A stretch of DNA of 64,000 bases from Helcococcus ovis (GCF_004524775.2 NZ_CP119081.1:1-64000); one strand, 5' to 3'; numbered from the stretch's first letter, positions 9,739 through 18,840 are shown. Notes: a model not told the origin generated them from the sequence alone. Numbers and translations: made by a program.

Positions 9739-10599
9739 ATGGCAGATGTAAAAAAATCTGAAGAGAAAATAAAAGATTTTGAAAGTTTTAAAAATTTAGA
9801 AAAATTAAGATCTAAAGAAAAAAAATTGGAAAAATCAGAAAATTCTGAAGATAAAAAAGAATTACAGAAAATTAAAAGAGAAATAAAATTAATAAGAGAT
9901 GATTTGATTTCTAAAAATCTTTATATTGCTGAAATTTTGGCTAAAAAATATTCTAATAGAGGTATTGAATATGATGATTTATATCAAATTGCATCATTAG
10001 GTTTAATCCTTGCTTTAGATAGATTTAATGCAGATAGAGGATTCGAATTTTCTTCATTTGCTACTCCTACAATTACCGGTGAGATAAAAAGATATTTTAG
10101 AGATAAAGGTTGGGTAATAAGAGTACCCAGAAGAATACAAGAATTATCTAAAAGAATTAATAATGCAAAAAATGATTTGTCTCAAAGTCTTCAAAAAACA
10201 CCTACAATCGATGAAATTGCTGATTTCTTAAATGTATCATCTGAAGATGTAATTGAAGCAATGGATGCATCACAGGTTTATTCACCTCAATCTATAGATA
10301 AAAATTTAGATTTTTCATCAGAAGAAAGAGAAGTAAGTTTTGCTGATTTAATTGGAGAAGAGGATAAAAATTATCAAATAGTTGAAGATATGGCATTTAT
10401 TAAAGAGGCTATGGAAAATTTTGATGATTTAGAAAGAAAAATTGTTGTTTATAGATATTTTGATAAAATGACACAAGGTGAAATAGCTGAAAAGCTGAAT
10501 GTTAGTCAAATGACAGTTTCAAGACTTGAAAAAAAAGTAATAGATAAATTTAGAAAAGAGCTAAATGTAACCGTTAAAAAGAGGAAATATGAAAAATAA
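9739..10599 (+). CDS. RNA polymerase sigma factor of the SigB/SigF/SigG group
   Basis: 286 residues. An N-terminal Lys/Glu-rich, probably coiled-coil segment (about 1-60) precedes region 2 (YDDLYQIASLGLILALDRF, then FSSFATPTITGEIKRYFRDKGW), region 3 (RRIQELSKRI onward) and the region 4 helix-turn-helix (MTQGEIAEKLNVSQMTVSRL). The region 2.4 type and the partner-switching genes upstream point to a SigB-like general stress sigma rather than a sporulation factor, since nothing else in the window suggests sporulation. The charged N-terminal extension is longer than in typical SigB. It overlaps the mannosidase gene by 11 bases. Confidence 0.9.
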   Translation: MADVKKSEEKIKDFESFKNLEKLRSKEKKLEKSENSEDKKELQKIKREIKLIRDDLISKNLYIAEILAKKYSNRGIEYDDLYQIASLGLILALDRFNADRGFEFSSFATPTITGEIKRYFRDKGWVIRVPRRIQELSKRINNAKNDLSQSLQKTPTIDEIADFLNVSSEDVIEAMDASQVYSPQSIDKNLDFSSEEREVSFADLIGEEDKNYQIVEDMAFIKEAMENFDDLERKIVVYRYFDKMTQGEIAEKLNVSQMTVSRLEKKVIDKFRKELNVTVKKRKYEK

Positions 10600-12688
10600 A
10601 TTTTTAGAACAATTTAGAAAGTATAAATTTACAGATACAAGAGTTGGAACTGACAGCATTTATGAGTTTTCAAATGGTAATACACTTCCATATACGGGAG
10701 AACCTTTCGGTTCAAATTATTTTTGTGTACAAACTAAAAAAGAAGCCGGTTCATGGTGGTTTAATCCTAATCATATAACATTTGAAGGTTTTAGAATAAC
10801 TCATCAACCAAGTCCATGGATGGGAGATTTTAGCTCATTTACAATATTGCCGTCAAATAAAATAGAAAATGTAAGAAAATATAAAAATAAAGAATCAAAT
10901 TTCTTGCCTCATTATAATGAAATTATATTTGAAAATGACGAAGTTGCAATGATTACAGCATCAAAAAATTCAGCAATAATTAAATATAATGTAAAAAATC
11001 CTCAGTTTATTTTAGAAGGAAAAAATTTAGTTTTAGAAAAGAAAGATAATATAGTTGAAGGATATGTTAATAATTTTTCTGGTTGTGAAGATGAAAATTT
11101 CAAAATGTATGTAGTTATAGATTTTGTTGATGATTTTGATTTTGAAAAATTGGAAGAGGATAAGTATTTAATCTCATCTTCCAATAATGAATTATACTTA
11201 TCAACATCATTTATTTCCTTAAATCAAGCTAAATTTAATCATAGAATAATGACTAGAGATTTTGAAAAAATGTTAACTGAAACAGAGAAAAAATGGCAAA
11301 AATATTTTGATAAATTTGAAATTGATAATTTTGATGAAGAATCAAATTATGATCAGTACAGTCCATATGATAAAATTTCTCAAGAAAAAATGTTTTATCA
11401 TGCAGTTTATAGAGCATTTTTATTCCCAATGAGATTTTATGAAGTTGATGAAAATGGCGAAAATCTACATTATGACACATTATCAAAATCTGTAAAAAAA
11501 GGTAAAATGTTTACCAATATGGGAATGTGGGATTTGCATAAAACTTTATTTCCGCTATTTTCATTAATTGATAGAGAAATTTTTGAAGATATACTTGAAG
11601 GGTATATTAATCAATATAACGAAAGTGGATATTTACCAAAATGGCTTTCTCCTGATGAAAGAGGTTTAATGCCCGGGACACTGGTGGATAATGTAATTGC
11701 AGAGGCATCATCAAAAGGTATTGGAAATAAATATATGAAAGAGCTTTTAGATGCAATGATTAAATGTGCTGAAGTTTCTTCCGGAAAGGTAACTTATGGA
11801 AGAGCAGGAACTAGGGAATATAGACATTATGGATATGTGCCATCTGATCTACATGAGTCGGTAAATCAAACGATTGATAATTGTCTATCTGATTGGTCTA
11901 TAGGTATGGTTGCAAATAATTTAGGAAAGAATGAGATTGCGAAAAAATATTTTGATTATTCTAAAAATTATAAATTATTATTTGATAATAAAACAGGATT
12001 TATGAGGGCAAAGGATAGGAGTGGAAATTTTACTGATGGATTTGATCCTCTAAATTGGGGATCGCCGTATACTGAAGGGTCTGCATATCAAAATTCATAC
12101 AATATTTATCATGATGTAAATGGTTTAATTGAATTATTTGGTGGAAAAGAAAATTTTAGTAAAAAGCTTGAAGCATTGACTAATGCGAAAACTGAATACA
12201 AATATGGTGCGTATGGATATGAAATTCATGAAATGAGAGAGTATGCAATGGCTCATTTGGGACATCATGCGATATCAAATCAACCATCATTTCATCTTCC
12301 ATATTTATTTAATTATGTAGATCAGCCTAAAAATACTCAATTAATTATTAAGGAAATATTGTTAAACTATTTTAGATATGATTGGAAGGGATATCCGGGA
12401 GATGAGGATAATGGATCTATGTCAGCTTGGTACATATTTTCAAGTTTAGGGTTTTATCCATTTTGTCCGGGATCTAATGAATATCAATTAGGCATTCCAT
12501 TTTGGAACAATGCATCAATAACTTTATACAATGGAAATAAAATAAACATAAAAGTTAATGAAAACTATCATCAAAAGAAATTTGTAAAAGAATTGAAAAT
12601 TAACGGAAGCATTTTTGATGAAACAAAAATTACATGGGAAATCTTGGAAAACGGATGTGATTTTGAATATACACTTGGCTTGATTTAG
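10589..12688 (+). CDS. GH92 family alpha-mannosidase
   Basis: 699 residues with the GH92 signatures: MWDLHKTLFPLFSLI, the GYLPKW block, and the conserved C-terminal GYPGDEDNGSMSAWYIFSS followed by LGFYP. GH92 enzymes remove alpha-mannose from N-glycans or mannans using Ca2+. No signal peptide is visible (MKNKFLEQFRKYKF), so it may act on imported oligosaccharide. ATG 10589 has an SD (AAGAGGAAA) inside the end of the sigma gene. manA lies about 2 kb away on the other strand, giving a possible mannose route. Substrate linkage is not shown by sequence. Confidence 0.9.
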   Translation: MKNKFLEQFRKYKFTDTRVGTDSIYEFSNGNTLPYTGEPFGSNYFCVQTKKEAGSWWFNPNHITFEGFRITHQPSPWMGDFSSFTILPSNKIENVRKYKNKESNFLPHYNEIIFENDEVAMITASKNSAIIKYNVKNPQFILEGKNLVLEKKDNIVEGYVNNFSGCEDENFKMYVVIDFVDDFDFEKLEEDKYLISSSNNELYLSTSFISLNQAKFNHRIMTRDFEKMLTETEKKWQKYFDKFEIDNFDEESNYDQYSPYDKISQEKMFYHAVYRAFLFPMRFYEVDENGENLHYDTLSKSVKKGKMFTNMGMWDLHKTLFPLFSLIDREIFEDILEGYINQYNESGYLPKWLSPDERGLMPGTLVDNVIAEASSKGIGNKYMKELLDAMIKCAEVSSGKVTYGRAGTREYRHYGYVPSDLHESVNQTIDNCLSDWSIGMVANNLGKNEIAKKYFDYSKNYKLLFDNKTGFMRAKDRSGNFTDGFDPLNWGSPYTEGSAYQNSYNIYHDVNGLIELFGGKENFSKKLEALTNAKTEYKYGAYGYEIHEMREYAMAHLGHHAISNQPSFHLPYLFNYVDQPKNTQLIIKEILLNYFRYDWKGYPGDEDNGSMSAWYIFSSLGFYPFCPGSNEYQLGIPFWNNASITLYNGNKINIKVNENYHQKKFVKELKINGSIFDETKITWEILENGCDFEYTLGLI

Positions 12689-12752
12689 ATGTAAAATGGT
12701 TAATTATATGAAAATTTATTAGGTATATAATTTTATTATTACAAAATTTTTC

Positions 12753-12780
12753 TTGAAAAATATATATTTTGATATATAAT
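12753..12780 (+). promoter_or_regulatory. Promoter of pepC
   Basis: -35 TTGAAA at 12753-12758 and -10 TATAAT at 12775-12780, separated by 16 bases. It lies between the end of the GH92 gene and pepC. Confidence 0.7.
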
Positions 12781-12781
12781 A

Positions 12782-12795
12782 TTAGGTATACCTAA
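12782..12795. promoter_or_regulatory. Palindromic operator candidate at the pepC transcription start
   Basis: TTAGGTATACCTAA is a perfect 14-bp palindrome lying directly after the -10 box, where a bound protein would block transcription. The half sites TTAGG/CCTAA resemble those of DtxR/IdeR/SirR-type metal-dependent repressors. A partial copy (TTAGGTATA) occurs at 12719-12727, ahead of the -35. The regulator is not in this window. Confidence 0.5.
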
Positions 12796-12828
12796 ATGAT
12801 ATAAAAAATAATAAAAAAGGAGTGAATT

Positions 12829-14157
12829 ATGAAAATTGATAATAAGTTTTTAGAAGATTCTAATAAAAGTTTTACTTCAGATAGAGCTTTTAGAATTGCT
12901 CAAAGAGCTGCAACTAATACAGGTTTGTTAGAATCAACAATTGATAGAAGAGAAAATGATACAAATAGGCATGAGTTTAATGTTAATTTAACTGATACAA
13001 AGATTAGATATCAAAAACAATCAGGTAGATGTTGGATTTTTGCAGCAATGAATGTTTTAGAATACAAATTGGCACAAAAATTTAATTTGAAAGAATTTGA
13101 AATTTCTCAAAGTTATATTTATTTCTTTGATAAATTAGAAAGATGTAATTATTTTTATGAATCAATCTTAAATACTTTAGATGAAGACTTGGAAGGAAGA
13201 TTGGTGTCTCACATTCTTACTGCTCCAATGGGAGATGGTGGACAATGGGATATGGTAAAAAATATCATTAGAAAATATGGTGTTGTACCAAAAAATTACA
13301 TGCCGGAATCAGAAAGTTCCTCAAGCAGTTCCCAAATGAATAATTACTTAACAAAAATTTTAAGAATGAACGCTAAAAATTTAAGAAAAGCTCATGAATC
13401 CGGTAAATCTAGAGAAGAATTGGAAAAGATGATTGAAGGATATATGACAGATATCTATAATGCACTTTCTATTTCTTTAGGTACACCTCCAACAAAAGTA
13501 GATTTTGAAGCAAGAGATAAAGATGATAATTTTGTTTCATACAAGAATATTACACCAAAAGAATTTTTTGAACTAATTGAAATGGATTTAGATGAATATG
13601 TTTCAATAATCAATGCACCAACAAAAGATAAACCTTACTATAATTCATATACCGTAGAATTTTTAGGAAATGTAGTTGAAGGGGATATCGTTAGATATGT
13701 AAACTTGCCAATTGAAGAAATGAAAAAAGCGATTTTGCGTCAATTACAAGATAAAGAACCAGTATGGTTTGGTTGTGATGTAGGACAATTCTTCTCTAGA
13801 GGTGGTTCAAGATTAGATTTAACAACAGCTAATGTATTTGATATGTTTAATGTAAAATATGATTTTAATAAAGAAGAAAGACTTGATTATCATGAATCAT
13901 TAATGACACATGCTATGGTATTTATGGGATGTGACTATGATGAAGCAAATGATAAAATTAACAGATATAGAGTTGAAAACACATGGGGTGAACAATCAGG
14001 AAACAAAGGTTTCTTAGTAATGAGTGATGAATGGTTTGATGAATATATGTATCAAGCATTAATCAACAAAAAACACTTATCAAAAGAAGTAATAGAAGCT
14101 TATGAAAAAGAACCAATTAAATTAAAACCATGGGATCCAATGGGTTCATTGGCATAG
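12829..14157 (+). CDS. pepC: Aminopeptidase C / bleomycin hydrolase (C1B cysteine peptidase)
   Basis: 442 residues. The catalytic Cys lies in QSGRCWIFAAMNVLE, the His in THAMVFMGCD and the Asn in VENTWGEQSGNKG, in the expected order and spacing for PepC. The protein is normally a cytoplasmic hexamer that trims amino acids from peptides. ATG 12829 follows AAAGGAGTG. The gene has its own promoter, an operator-like palindrome and a terminator. Confidence 0.96.
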   Translation: MKIDNKFLEDSNKSFTSDRAFRIAQRAATNTGLLESTIDRRENDTNRHEFNVNLTDTKIRYQKQSGRCWIFAAMNVLEYKLAQKFNLKEFEISQSYIYFFDKLERCNYFYESILNTLDEDLEGRLVSHILTAPMGDGGQWDMVKNIIRKYGVVPKNYMPESESSSSSSQMNNYLTKILRMNAKNLRKAHESGKSREELEKMIEGYMTDIYNALSISLGTPPTKVDFEARDKDDNFVSYKNITPKEFFELIEMDLDEYVSIINAPTKDKPYYNSYTVEFLGNVVEGDIVRYVNLPIEEMKKAILRQLQDKEPVWFGCDVGQFFSRGGSRLDLTTANVFDMFNVKYDFNKEERLDYHESLMTHAMVFMGCDYDEANDKINRYRVENTWGEQSGNKGFLVMSDEWFDEYMYQALINKKHLSKEVIEAYEKEPIKLKPWDPMGSLA

Positions 14158-14165
14158 TAAATTTT

Positions 14166-14196
14166 AGGAACTAAGAGAGATTTTAGTTCCTTTTTT
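14166..14196 (+). terminator. Terminator after pepC
   Basis: Stem AGGAACTAA (14166-14174) / TTAGTTCCT (14183-14191), 8-nt loop, then a T run to 14196. The convergent nuclease gene ends at 14196. Confidence 0.85.
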
Positions 14197-14666
14197 CATT
14201 TAAATTTATAACCAATGCTCCAAAGACCTTTTTTATTTTTTCTTGCTTTTTGAAATAGTTTTGTAAATTTTTTTGTATATTTAACATTTGGTGCTATTGT
14301 AAGAGGTTTTGCAAATCCGTTTTCTATGATAGTTTCATTCACCATCTTGTTATTTAAATATACGTAAGCTAAAAGTCTTTTATATTTATCTCTCTTTTGA
14401 ACATCGAGTTCAATGCTTACTTTTTTACCAGTTAAAAGTTTTTTTGTATATAATGAAGCCATTTTTCCATATTTTGTATTTTTTTTAGGATTGGGATGTA
14501 CTGATTCCGGTGTGTCAATCCCTAGAAGCCTCACAGTTTCATTCTTATTATTGATATTTATCACTATCGTATCTCCATCAAATATTTTCACAACATCATA
14601 AAGTTTTTTATTTGAGCAAGAAGTTAATATTAATAAAATTAATATAAAGCAAATTATTTTTTTCAT
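14196..14666 (-). CDS. Thermonuclease-family (SNase-like) lipoprotein
   Basis: 156 residues. A signal peptide with lipobox LTSC (Cys17) marks a surface lipoprotein. The staphylococcal-nuclease fold follows with active-site residues in place: D30-G-D32-T33 for Ca2+, Arg46 in VRLLGIDTPE, Glu54, and Arg97 in DKYKRLLAYVY. It likely degrades extracellular DNA/RNA. An in-frame ATG upstream (14699) lacks an SD; ATG 14666 has AAAGGAG at the right distance. The manA terminator lies immediately upstream, so it seems separately transcribed. Confidence 0.9.
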   Translation of the reverse strand: MKKIICFILILLILTSCSNKKLYDVVKIFDGDTIVININNKNETVRLLGIDTPESVHPNPKKNTKYGKMASLYTKKLLTGKKVSIELDVQKRDKYKRLLAYVYLNNKMVNETIIENGFAKPLTIAPNVKYTKKFTKLFQKARKNKKGLWSIGYKFK

Positions 14667-14686
14667 GGATACTCCTTTAAAATAAA

Positions 14687-14714
14687 AGAGAAATAGCAAT
14701 TAAGCCATTTCTCT
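14687..14714 (-). terminator. Terminator after manA (minus strand)
   Basis: On the minus strand AGAGAAATGGC pairs with GCTATTTCTCT, one G-U pair, followed by TTTATTTT. It lies between the manA stop and the nuclease start. Confidence 0.75.
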
Positions 14715-14723
14715 CACTAATTT

Positions 14724-15677
14724 TTATAATGGTAATGTTGAAATTACATATTTTAATGTTCCACTCATTTTATATTTATTATTTTGGGCAGGAATGAAGT
14801 AAGAATCACCTTTTAACAATTTGTAAGTTTGTCCATTTTCATCTTCTAATATTCCTTCGCCGTCAACAACAATAATTGAGTGGAAAGAATCTTCACTAAT
14901 ATTGAACATTTCTTCTTCATCTTTCAGTTCTCCGGAAAATACATCAAAGTAGTCTGATTTAGCTAATCTTGTTAGTTTATCATTTATACTATTTTTGCTG
15001 TCAAATGAGTATTTTGGATTTGGAGTTAATCTTGAAACTTCAATAGCTTTTTCGACGTGAAGTTCTCTTTCATTTCCATCTTTATCTTTTCTCTTATAGT
15101 CATAAACTCTGTAAGTAATGTTTGAATTTTGTTGAATTTCGCAGATAACAATACCTGCACCGATTGCATGAACTGTCCCTGATTCTATAAACATTACATC
15201 TCCTGGTTTTACATAAACTTTGTTTAATAATTCTTCAATTGTTCCATCTTCAATAGATTTGCTATACTCTTCTTTTGTTATTTCTCTATTGAATCCATAA
15301 TATAAGAATGCTCCCTCTTCAGCTTCAAGAATATACCACATTTCTGTTTTACCGTAGTCATTTTCGTGTTTTAGTCCATATTCATCGGAAGGATGAACTT
15401 GAATTGAAAGAGGTTTTAAAGCGTCTATAAATTTAATTAAAATTGGGAATCTGTCTTTGTCATAATTTTTTCCAATTACAGAATTTCCTTTTTCTTTTAA
15501 ATAATCAGTAAATTTAATTTCACCATTTTCAATTATTGAAACACCATCTTTATGTGCTGACAATTCCCATGTTTCAGCCAAAACATCTTCATTACTTGTT
15601 TTATTATATTTTTCTTTTAATTTTGTACCACCCCAAAGGTAGTCTTTTGTGGCAGGTCTTAATTTTAATATTTCCAT
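14724..15677 (-). CDS. manA: Mannose-6-phosphate isomerase, class I
   Basis: 317 residues, the short Firmicutes type. It interconverts mannose-6-P and fructose-6-P. Cupin metal-site segments are visible: IQVHPSDEYGLKHE with the following TEMWYIL (His, Glu ligands) and FIESGTVHAIGAG (His). The start follows GGAGGCAAA. It may feed mannose released by the GH92 enzyme into glycolysis. A candidate -10 (TATAAT on the minus strand, 15713-15718) lies upstream. Confidence 0.94.
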   Translation of the reverse strand: MEILKLRPATKDYLWGGTKLKEKYNKTSNEDVLAETWELSAHKDGVSIIENGEIKFTDYLKEKGNSVIGKNYDKDRFPILIKFIDALKPLSIQVHPSDEYGLKHENDYGKTEMWYILEAEEGAFLYYGFNREITKEEYSKSIEDGTIEELLNKVYVKPGDVMFIESGTVHAIGAGIVICEIQQNSNITYRVYDYKRKDKDGNERELHVEKAIEVSRLTPNPKYSFDSKNSINDKLTRLAKSDYFDVFSGELKDEEEMFNISEDSFHSIIVVDGEGILEDENGQTYKLLKGDSYFIPAQNNKYKMSGTLKYVISTLPL

Positions 15678-15776
15678 TTTGCCTCCAAGTTTAATAAATT
15701 TATCTCTTTATAATTATATCACTAATTTATATATAATAAAAAATAATTATTTTATAAAAATTTATTGTTATTAGAT

Positions 15777-15832
15777 TTTTGTGTTCCATTTTGGGAGCAA
15801 CTTAAAAGTGTTGCTTTTGACGGATACTTTTT
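15777..15832. terminator. Possible hairpin after the cation ATPase gene
   Basis: AGCAAC (15796-15801) and GTTGCT (15810-15815) pair, with an imperfect outer GTGTTCC/GGATAC stem and a T run on the plus side. It is not a clean minus-strand terminator, and its role is unclear. Confidence 0.3.
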
Positions 15833-15836
15833 AATT

Positions 15837-18557
15837 CTAATCATGTAATCCCATTTTTCTTTCAATAAGTTTGTGAATTTCACCAACTATAAATGGTAAA
15901 AATGCAAATGGAAGTACTATCCCCCAAGCTTGTAAATCTAAAGCAACTGTATTGAATATATTATTAACTCCTGGTGTATATACTACAACAAGTGTTAATA
16001 TAAATGATCCTAAAAATGCATAAACTAATTGCGTATTCGAAAAAATACCTAATTCAAATACTGTATATTTTTCTGATCTTGCAGAGAAAGATCTTAATAA
16101 TTCTGATAAAATTAATGTTACAAAAGCAACTGTTTGAGCTGCTCGAACTTGTATTTCATGAGTATATCCCGCAAAAATAAAGTTATAGGATATGAAAAAT
16201 GCACCTAAAGTTGCTACAGCTATTGCTATAGATTGAGCTGCAATATTATCTCTTAAATTCTTATCTATAATTTGATCGTCAGTTTTTCTAGGTGGTTCAT
16301 TCATTATATCGGGTTCCCCTTTTTCAACACCAAGAGCTAATGCAGGGAATGAGTCTGTTACAAGGTTTAACCAAAGTAATTGAATAACTGTTAATGGAAC
16401 AGGAGCTCCTACAATCATTGCAACTAACATTATAATAACTTCACCTATATTACACGAAAGTAAGAATGTTACAAATTTTTTGATATTTGCATAAATAATT
16501 CTTCCTTCTTCTACTGCATTTACTATTGTTGCGAAGTTATCATCTGTTAGTATAACTTCTGCTGTATTTTTAGCAACATCAGTACCAGTTATTCCCATTG
16601 CAATACCAATATCTGCTTTTTTGATAGCTGGTGCATCATTTACACCATCACCAGTCATTGCAGCTATTTCTCCATTGTCTTTAATAGCTGTAACAATTTG
16701 CACTTTATTTTCAGGAGAAACTCTAGCAAATACTCTCTTTACTTTAACTAATTCTCTAATTTGTTCATGAGTCATATCATTTAATTCTTTACCCATGATT
16801 GCTTGGTCATCTTTAGTTGCAATACCTAAATCCTTAGCTATTGCAAGGGCTGTTTCAAGGTAGTCACCTGTAATCATAACAGGAGTAATACCTGCTGTCA
16901 TACATTCTGCAATTGCAATTTTAGCTTCAGGTCTTGCAGGGTCAATCATTCCTGAAATTCCAATTAAAACTAAGTCTTTTTCTACTTCTTCGGTATTACT
17001 TGTTTCAGGTAATTTATTCCATTTTTTAAATGTATAAGCTAAAACTCTAAGAGCTTGTCTAGCATATTCAATATTTTTTTCTTGATATAATTCTTTTAAT
17101 TCAGGAGTAAATTCTTTAATTTCTCCATTTAATAAAATATGTGAACACTTTTCAAAAATAATATCTGGAGCACCTTTTGTAAATGCTATGTAGTCATTTT
17201 CAAAATATCCTTTGTGAAATGTTGTCATCATTTTTCTTGATGAATCAAAAGGATATTCTTTAACCCTAGGATATGTTTCATTTAGAATTTTATTCGAAAG
17301 ACCACCTTTTTCTACCAGTGTAACCAATGCACCTTCTGTTGGATCTCCAACTATTTCCCATTTATTATTTTCATGTGTAAGTTTTGCATCACTATTTAAG
17401 CTAGCAGCTGTTAATAACATTTTTAAGTTTGAATGTTTTCCGATATCTATTTTTTGTCCGTCAACAGTGAAATCACCTTCTGGAGCATATCCAACGCCAT
17501 CTACATCGTAAACTTTATCATCTGTGAATACTTTTTTTACAGTCATCTCATTTTGTGTCAATGTACCAGTTTTATCTGAACATATGAAAGTTGTTGTCCC
17601 TAAAGTTTCTACAGCTAAAAGTTTTTTTACAATGGCATTTCTTGCTGCCATTCTATTCATACCTATAGAAAGAACAATAGTAACTACGGCAGCTAAACCT
17701 TCAGGAATAGCAGCAACTGATAGAGATACAGCTGTCATAAGTGATTCAATAACATCCATATCCGGACGAATTAATCCTATTATAAATACTAATATTGAAA
17801 TCGCAATAACTAATATACCAAGTGTTTTTGATAATTTTGATAATTTTTGTTGAAGAGGAGATTCCTCTTCTTTAGTTTGTTGAATATTTGTGGCAATTTT
17901 ACCGATTTCTGTATCGTGACCGGTAGTTGCAACAACACCAATACATCTACCTCTTGTAATTATTGAGGATGAATGAATGTAGTTAGTTCTATCTCCAATT
18001 TCTATATCTTTATCAAAAATAACTTCAGCATCTTTATCAACTGGTACAGATTCTCCAGTTAATGAAGATTCATCACTTGAAAGGTTTTGACTTTCTAAAA
18101 GTCTAATATCTGCGGGTACGATATCCCCTGTTTCTAAATGAACAATATCACCCGGTACTAATTCAGTTGCCGGAATAGATTTTATTTTTCCATCTCTAAG
18201 TACTTTAGCATTTGGAGCTGACATTTGTTGTAAGGCTTTTACTGAATCCTCAGCCTTACCCTCTTGAACTAAGCTCATTCCTGCATTTAATACTACAATA
18301 GCTAAAATAATAATTGTTTCAATCATGTCTCCTGTAAGAGATGATAAAATAGCAGCAACCAAAAGAATAATTACCATTGGATCTAATAATTGTTCTATTA
18401 GTTTTTGGATAAATGATTTACCTTGTTTTTGTTCTAATTGATTCAAACCATATTTTTCAACTCTAGATTTAGCTTCTTGAGATGAAAGCCCTGTATCTTT
18501 GTTTGCATTAAGATTTTTAAGAACAGTTTGATTATCATTTAGATAATATTTTTCCAT
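15837..18557 (-). CDS. P-type cation-transporting ATPase, SERCA/PMR1-like; probable Mn2+/Ca2+ exporter
   Basis: 906 residues. The N-terminal cation-ATPase domain is followed by the actuator TGES loop (LTGESVPVDK), the M4 motif AAIPEGL, the phosphorylation motif SDKTGTLTQNE, the hinge TGDGVNDAPA and the M6 motif LWLNLVTDS. The P2-type motifs suggest Ca2+ and/or Mn2+. A yybP-ykoY riboswitch directly upstream argues for Mn2+ efflux, as known for riboswitch-controlled P-type ATPases in lactic acid bacteria. An upstream in-frame TTG (18569) overlaps the SD; ATG 18557 follows GGAGG with proper spacing. Confidence 0.92.
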   Translation of the reverse strand: MEKYYLNDNQTVLKNLNANKDTGLSSQEAKSRVEKYGLNQLEQKQGKSFIQKLIEQLLDPMVIILLVAAILSSLTGDMIETIIILAIVVLNAGMSLVQEGKAEDSVKALQQMSAPNAKVLRDGKIKSIPATELVPGDIVHLETGDIVPADIRLLESQNLSSDESSLTGESVPVDKDAEVIFDKDIEIGDRTNYIHSSSIITRGRCIGVVATTGHDTEIGKIATNIQQTKEEESPLQQKLSKLSKTLGILVIAISILVFIIGLIRPDMDVIESLMTAVSLSVAAIPEGLAAVVTIVLSIGMNRMAARNAIVKKLLAVETLGTTTFICSDKTGTLTQNEMTVKKVFTDDKVYDVDGVGYAPEGDFTVDGQKIDIGKHSNLKMLLTAASLNSDAKLTHENNKWEIVGDPTEGALVTLVEKGGLSNKILNETYPRVKEYPFDSSRKMMTTFHKGYFENDYIAFTKGAPDIIFEKCSHILLNGEIKEFTPELKELYQEKNIEYARQALRVLAYTFKKWNKLPETSNTEEVEKDLVLIGISGMIDPARPEAKIAIAECMTAGITPVMITGDYLETALAIAKDLGIATKDDQAIMGKELNDMTHEQIRELVKVKRVFARVSPENKVQIVTAIKDNGEIAAMTGDGVNDAPAIKKADIGIAMGITGTDVAKNTAEVILTDDNFATIVNAVEEGRIIYANIKKFVTFLLSCNIGEVIIMLVAMIVGAPVPLTVIQLLWLNLVTDSFPALALGVEKGEPDIMNEPPRKTDDQIIDKNLRDNIAAQSIAIAVATLGAFFISYNFIFAGYTHEIQVRAAQTVAFVTLILSELLRSFSARSEKYTVFELGIFSNTQLVYAFLGSFILTLVVVYTPGVNNIFNTVALDLQAWGIVLPFAFLPFIVGEIHKLIERKMGLHD

Positions 18558-18580
18558 TTTTACCTCCAATTTAAAATAAA

Positions 18581-18609
18581 AAAAAGACCTACAAATATTT
18601 TAGGTCTTG
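18581..18609 (-). terminator. Riboswitch expression-platform terminator
   Basis: On the minus strand AGACCTA (complement of 18601-18607) pairs with TAGGTCT (complement of 18585-18591) and is followed by T6. The 5' arm overlaps the 3' strand of the riboswitch P1, so aptamer folding and termination exclude each other. Confidence 0.85.
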
Positions 18610-18685
18610 CTTCCTTTCGGTATTTAGCCGGGATAAATCCGTATTGACGACTAAATATATATAAGCTACTCCCCTAAGAGTTATT
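18603..18685 (-). promoter_or_regulatory. yybP-ykoY (Mn2+) riboswitch
   Basis: The minus strand reads, in order, GGGGAGTAGC (complement of 18665-18674), GTCGTCAATACGG, CCCGGCTAAATACCG, AAAGGAAGC and AAGACCT. These match the conserved elements of the yybP-ykoY aptamer, which binds Mn2+. It sits between a strong promoter and the ATPase start, with an intrinsic terminator as expression platform. Mn2+ binding is expected to prevent termination and turn on efflux. Boundaries are approximate. Confidence 0.92.
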
Positions 18686-18692
18686 TATCTGT

Positions 18693-18721
18693 ATTATACT
18701 AGATTTTTGGATTAAAGTAAA
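18693..18721 (-). promoter_or_regulatory. Promoter of the riboswitch-ATPase transcript
   Basis: Minus-strand -35 TTTACT (complement of 18716-18721), 17-bp spacer, -10 TATAAT (complement of 18693-18698). Confidence 0.8.
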
Positions 18722-18840
18722 TAAAAATAAAAGTTTTGCTAACGCCACTGTCTAGGATTGTCAAACATATGTGACAAGAAAGCAATCTAATAATATTTTC
18801 AAAAGTCATAATTATAATTCACAAACAATATATATTTCTG

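Noticed and set aside
17524-17853. Reading frame opposite the cation ATPase
   Set aside because: It is the antisense shadow of a strongly conserved gene and has no SD.
18731-18760. Another hairpin-family element beside the ATPase promoter
   Set aside because: Only a fragment resembling one arm (AAGTTTTGCTAACGCCACT) is seen; a similar scrap lies near 31370. Not enough for a call.
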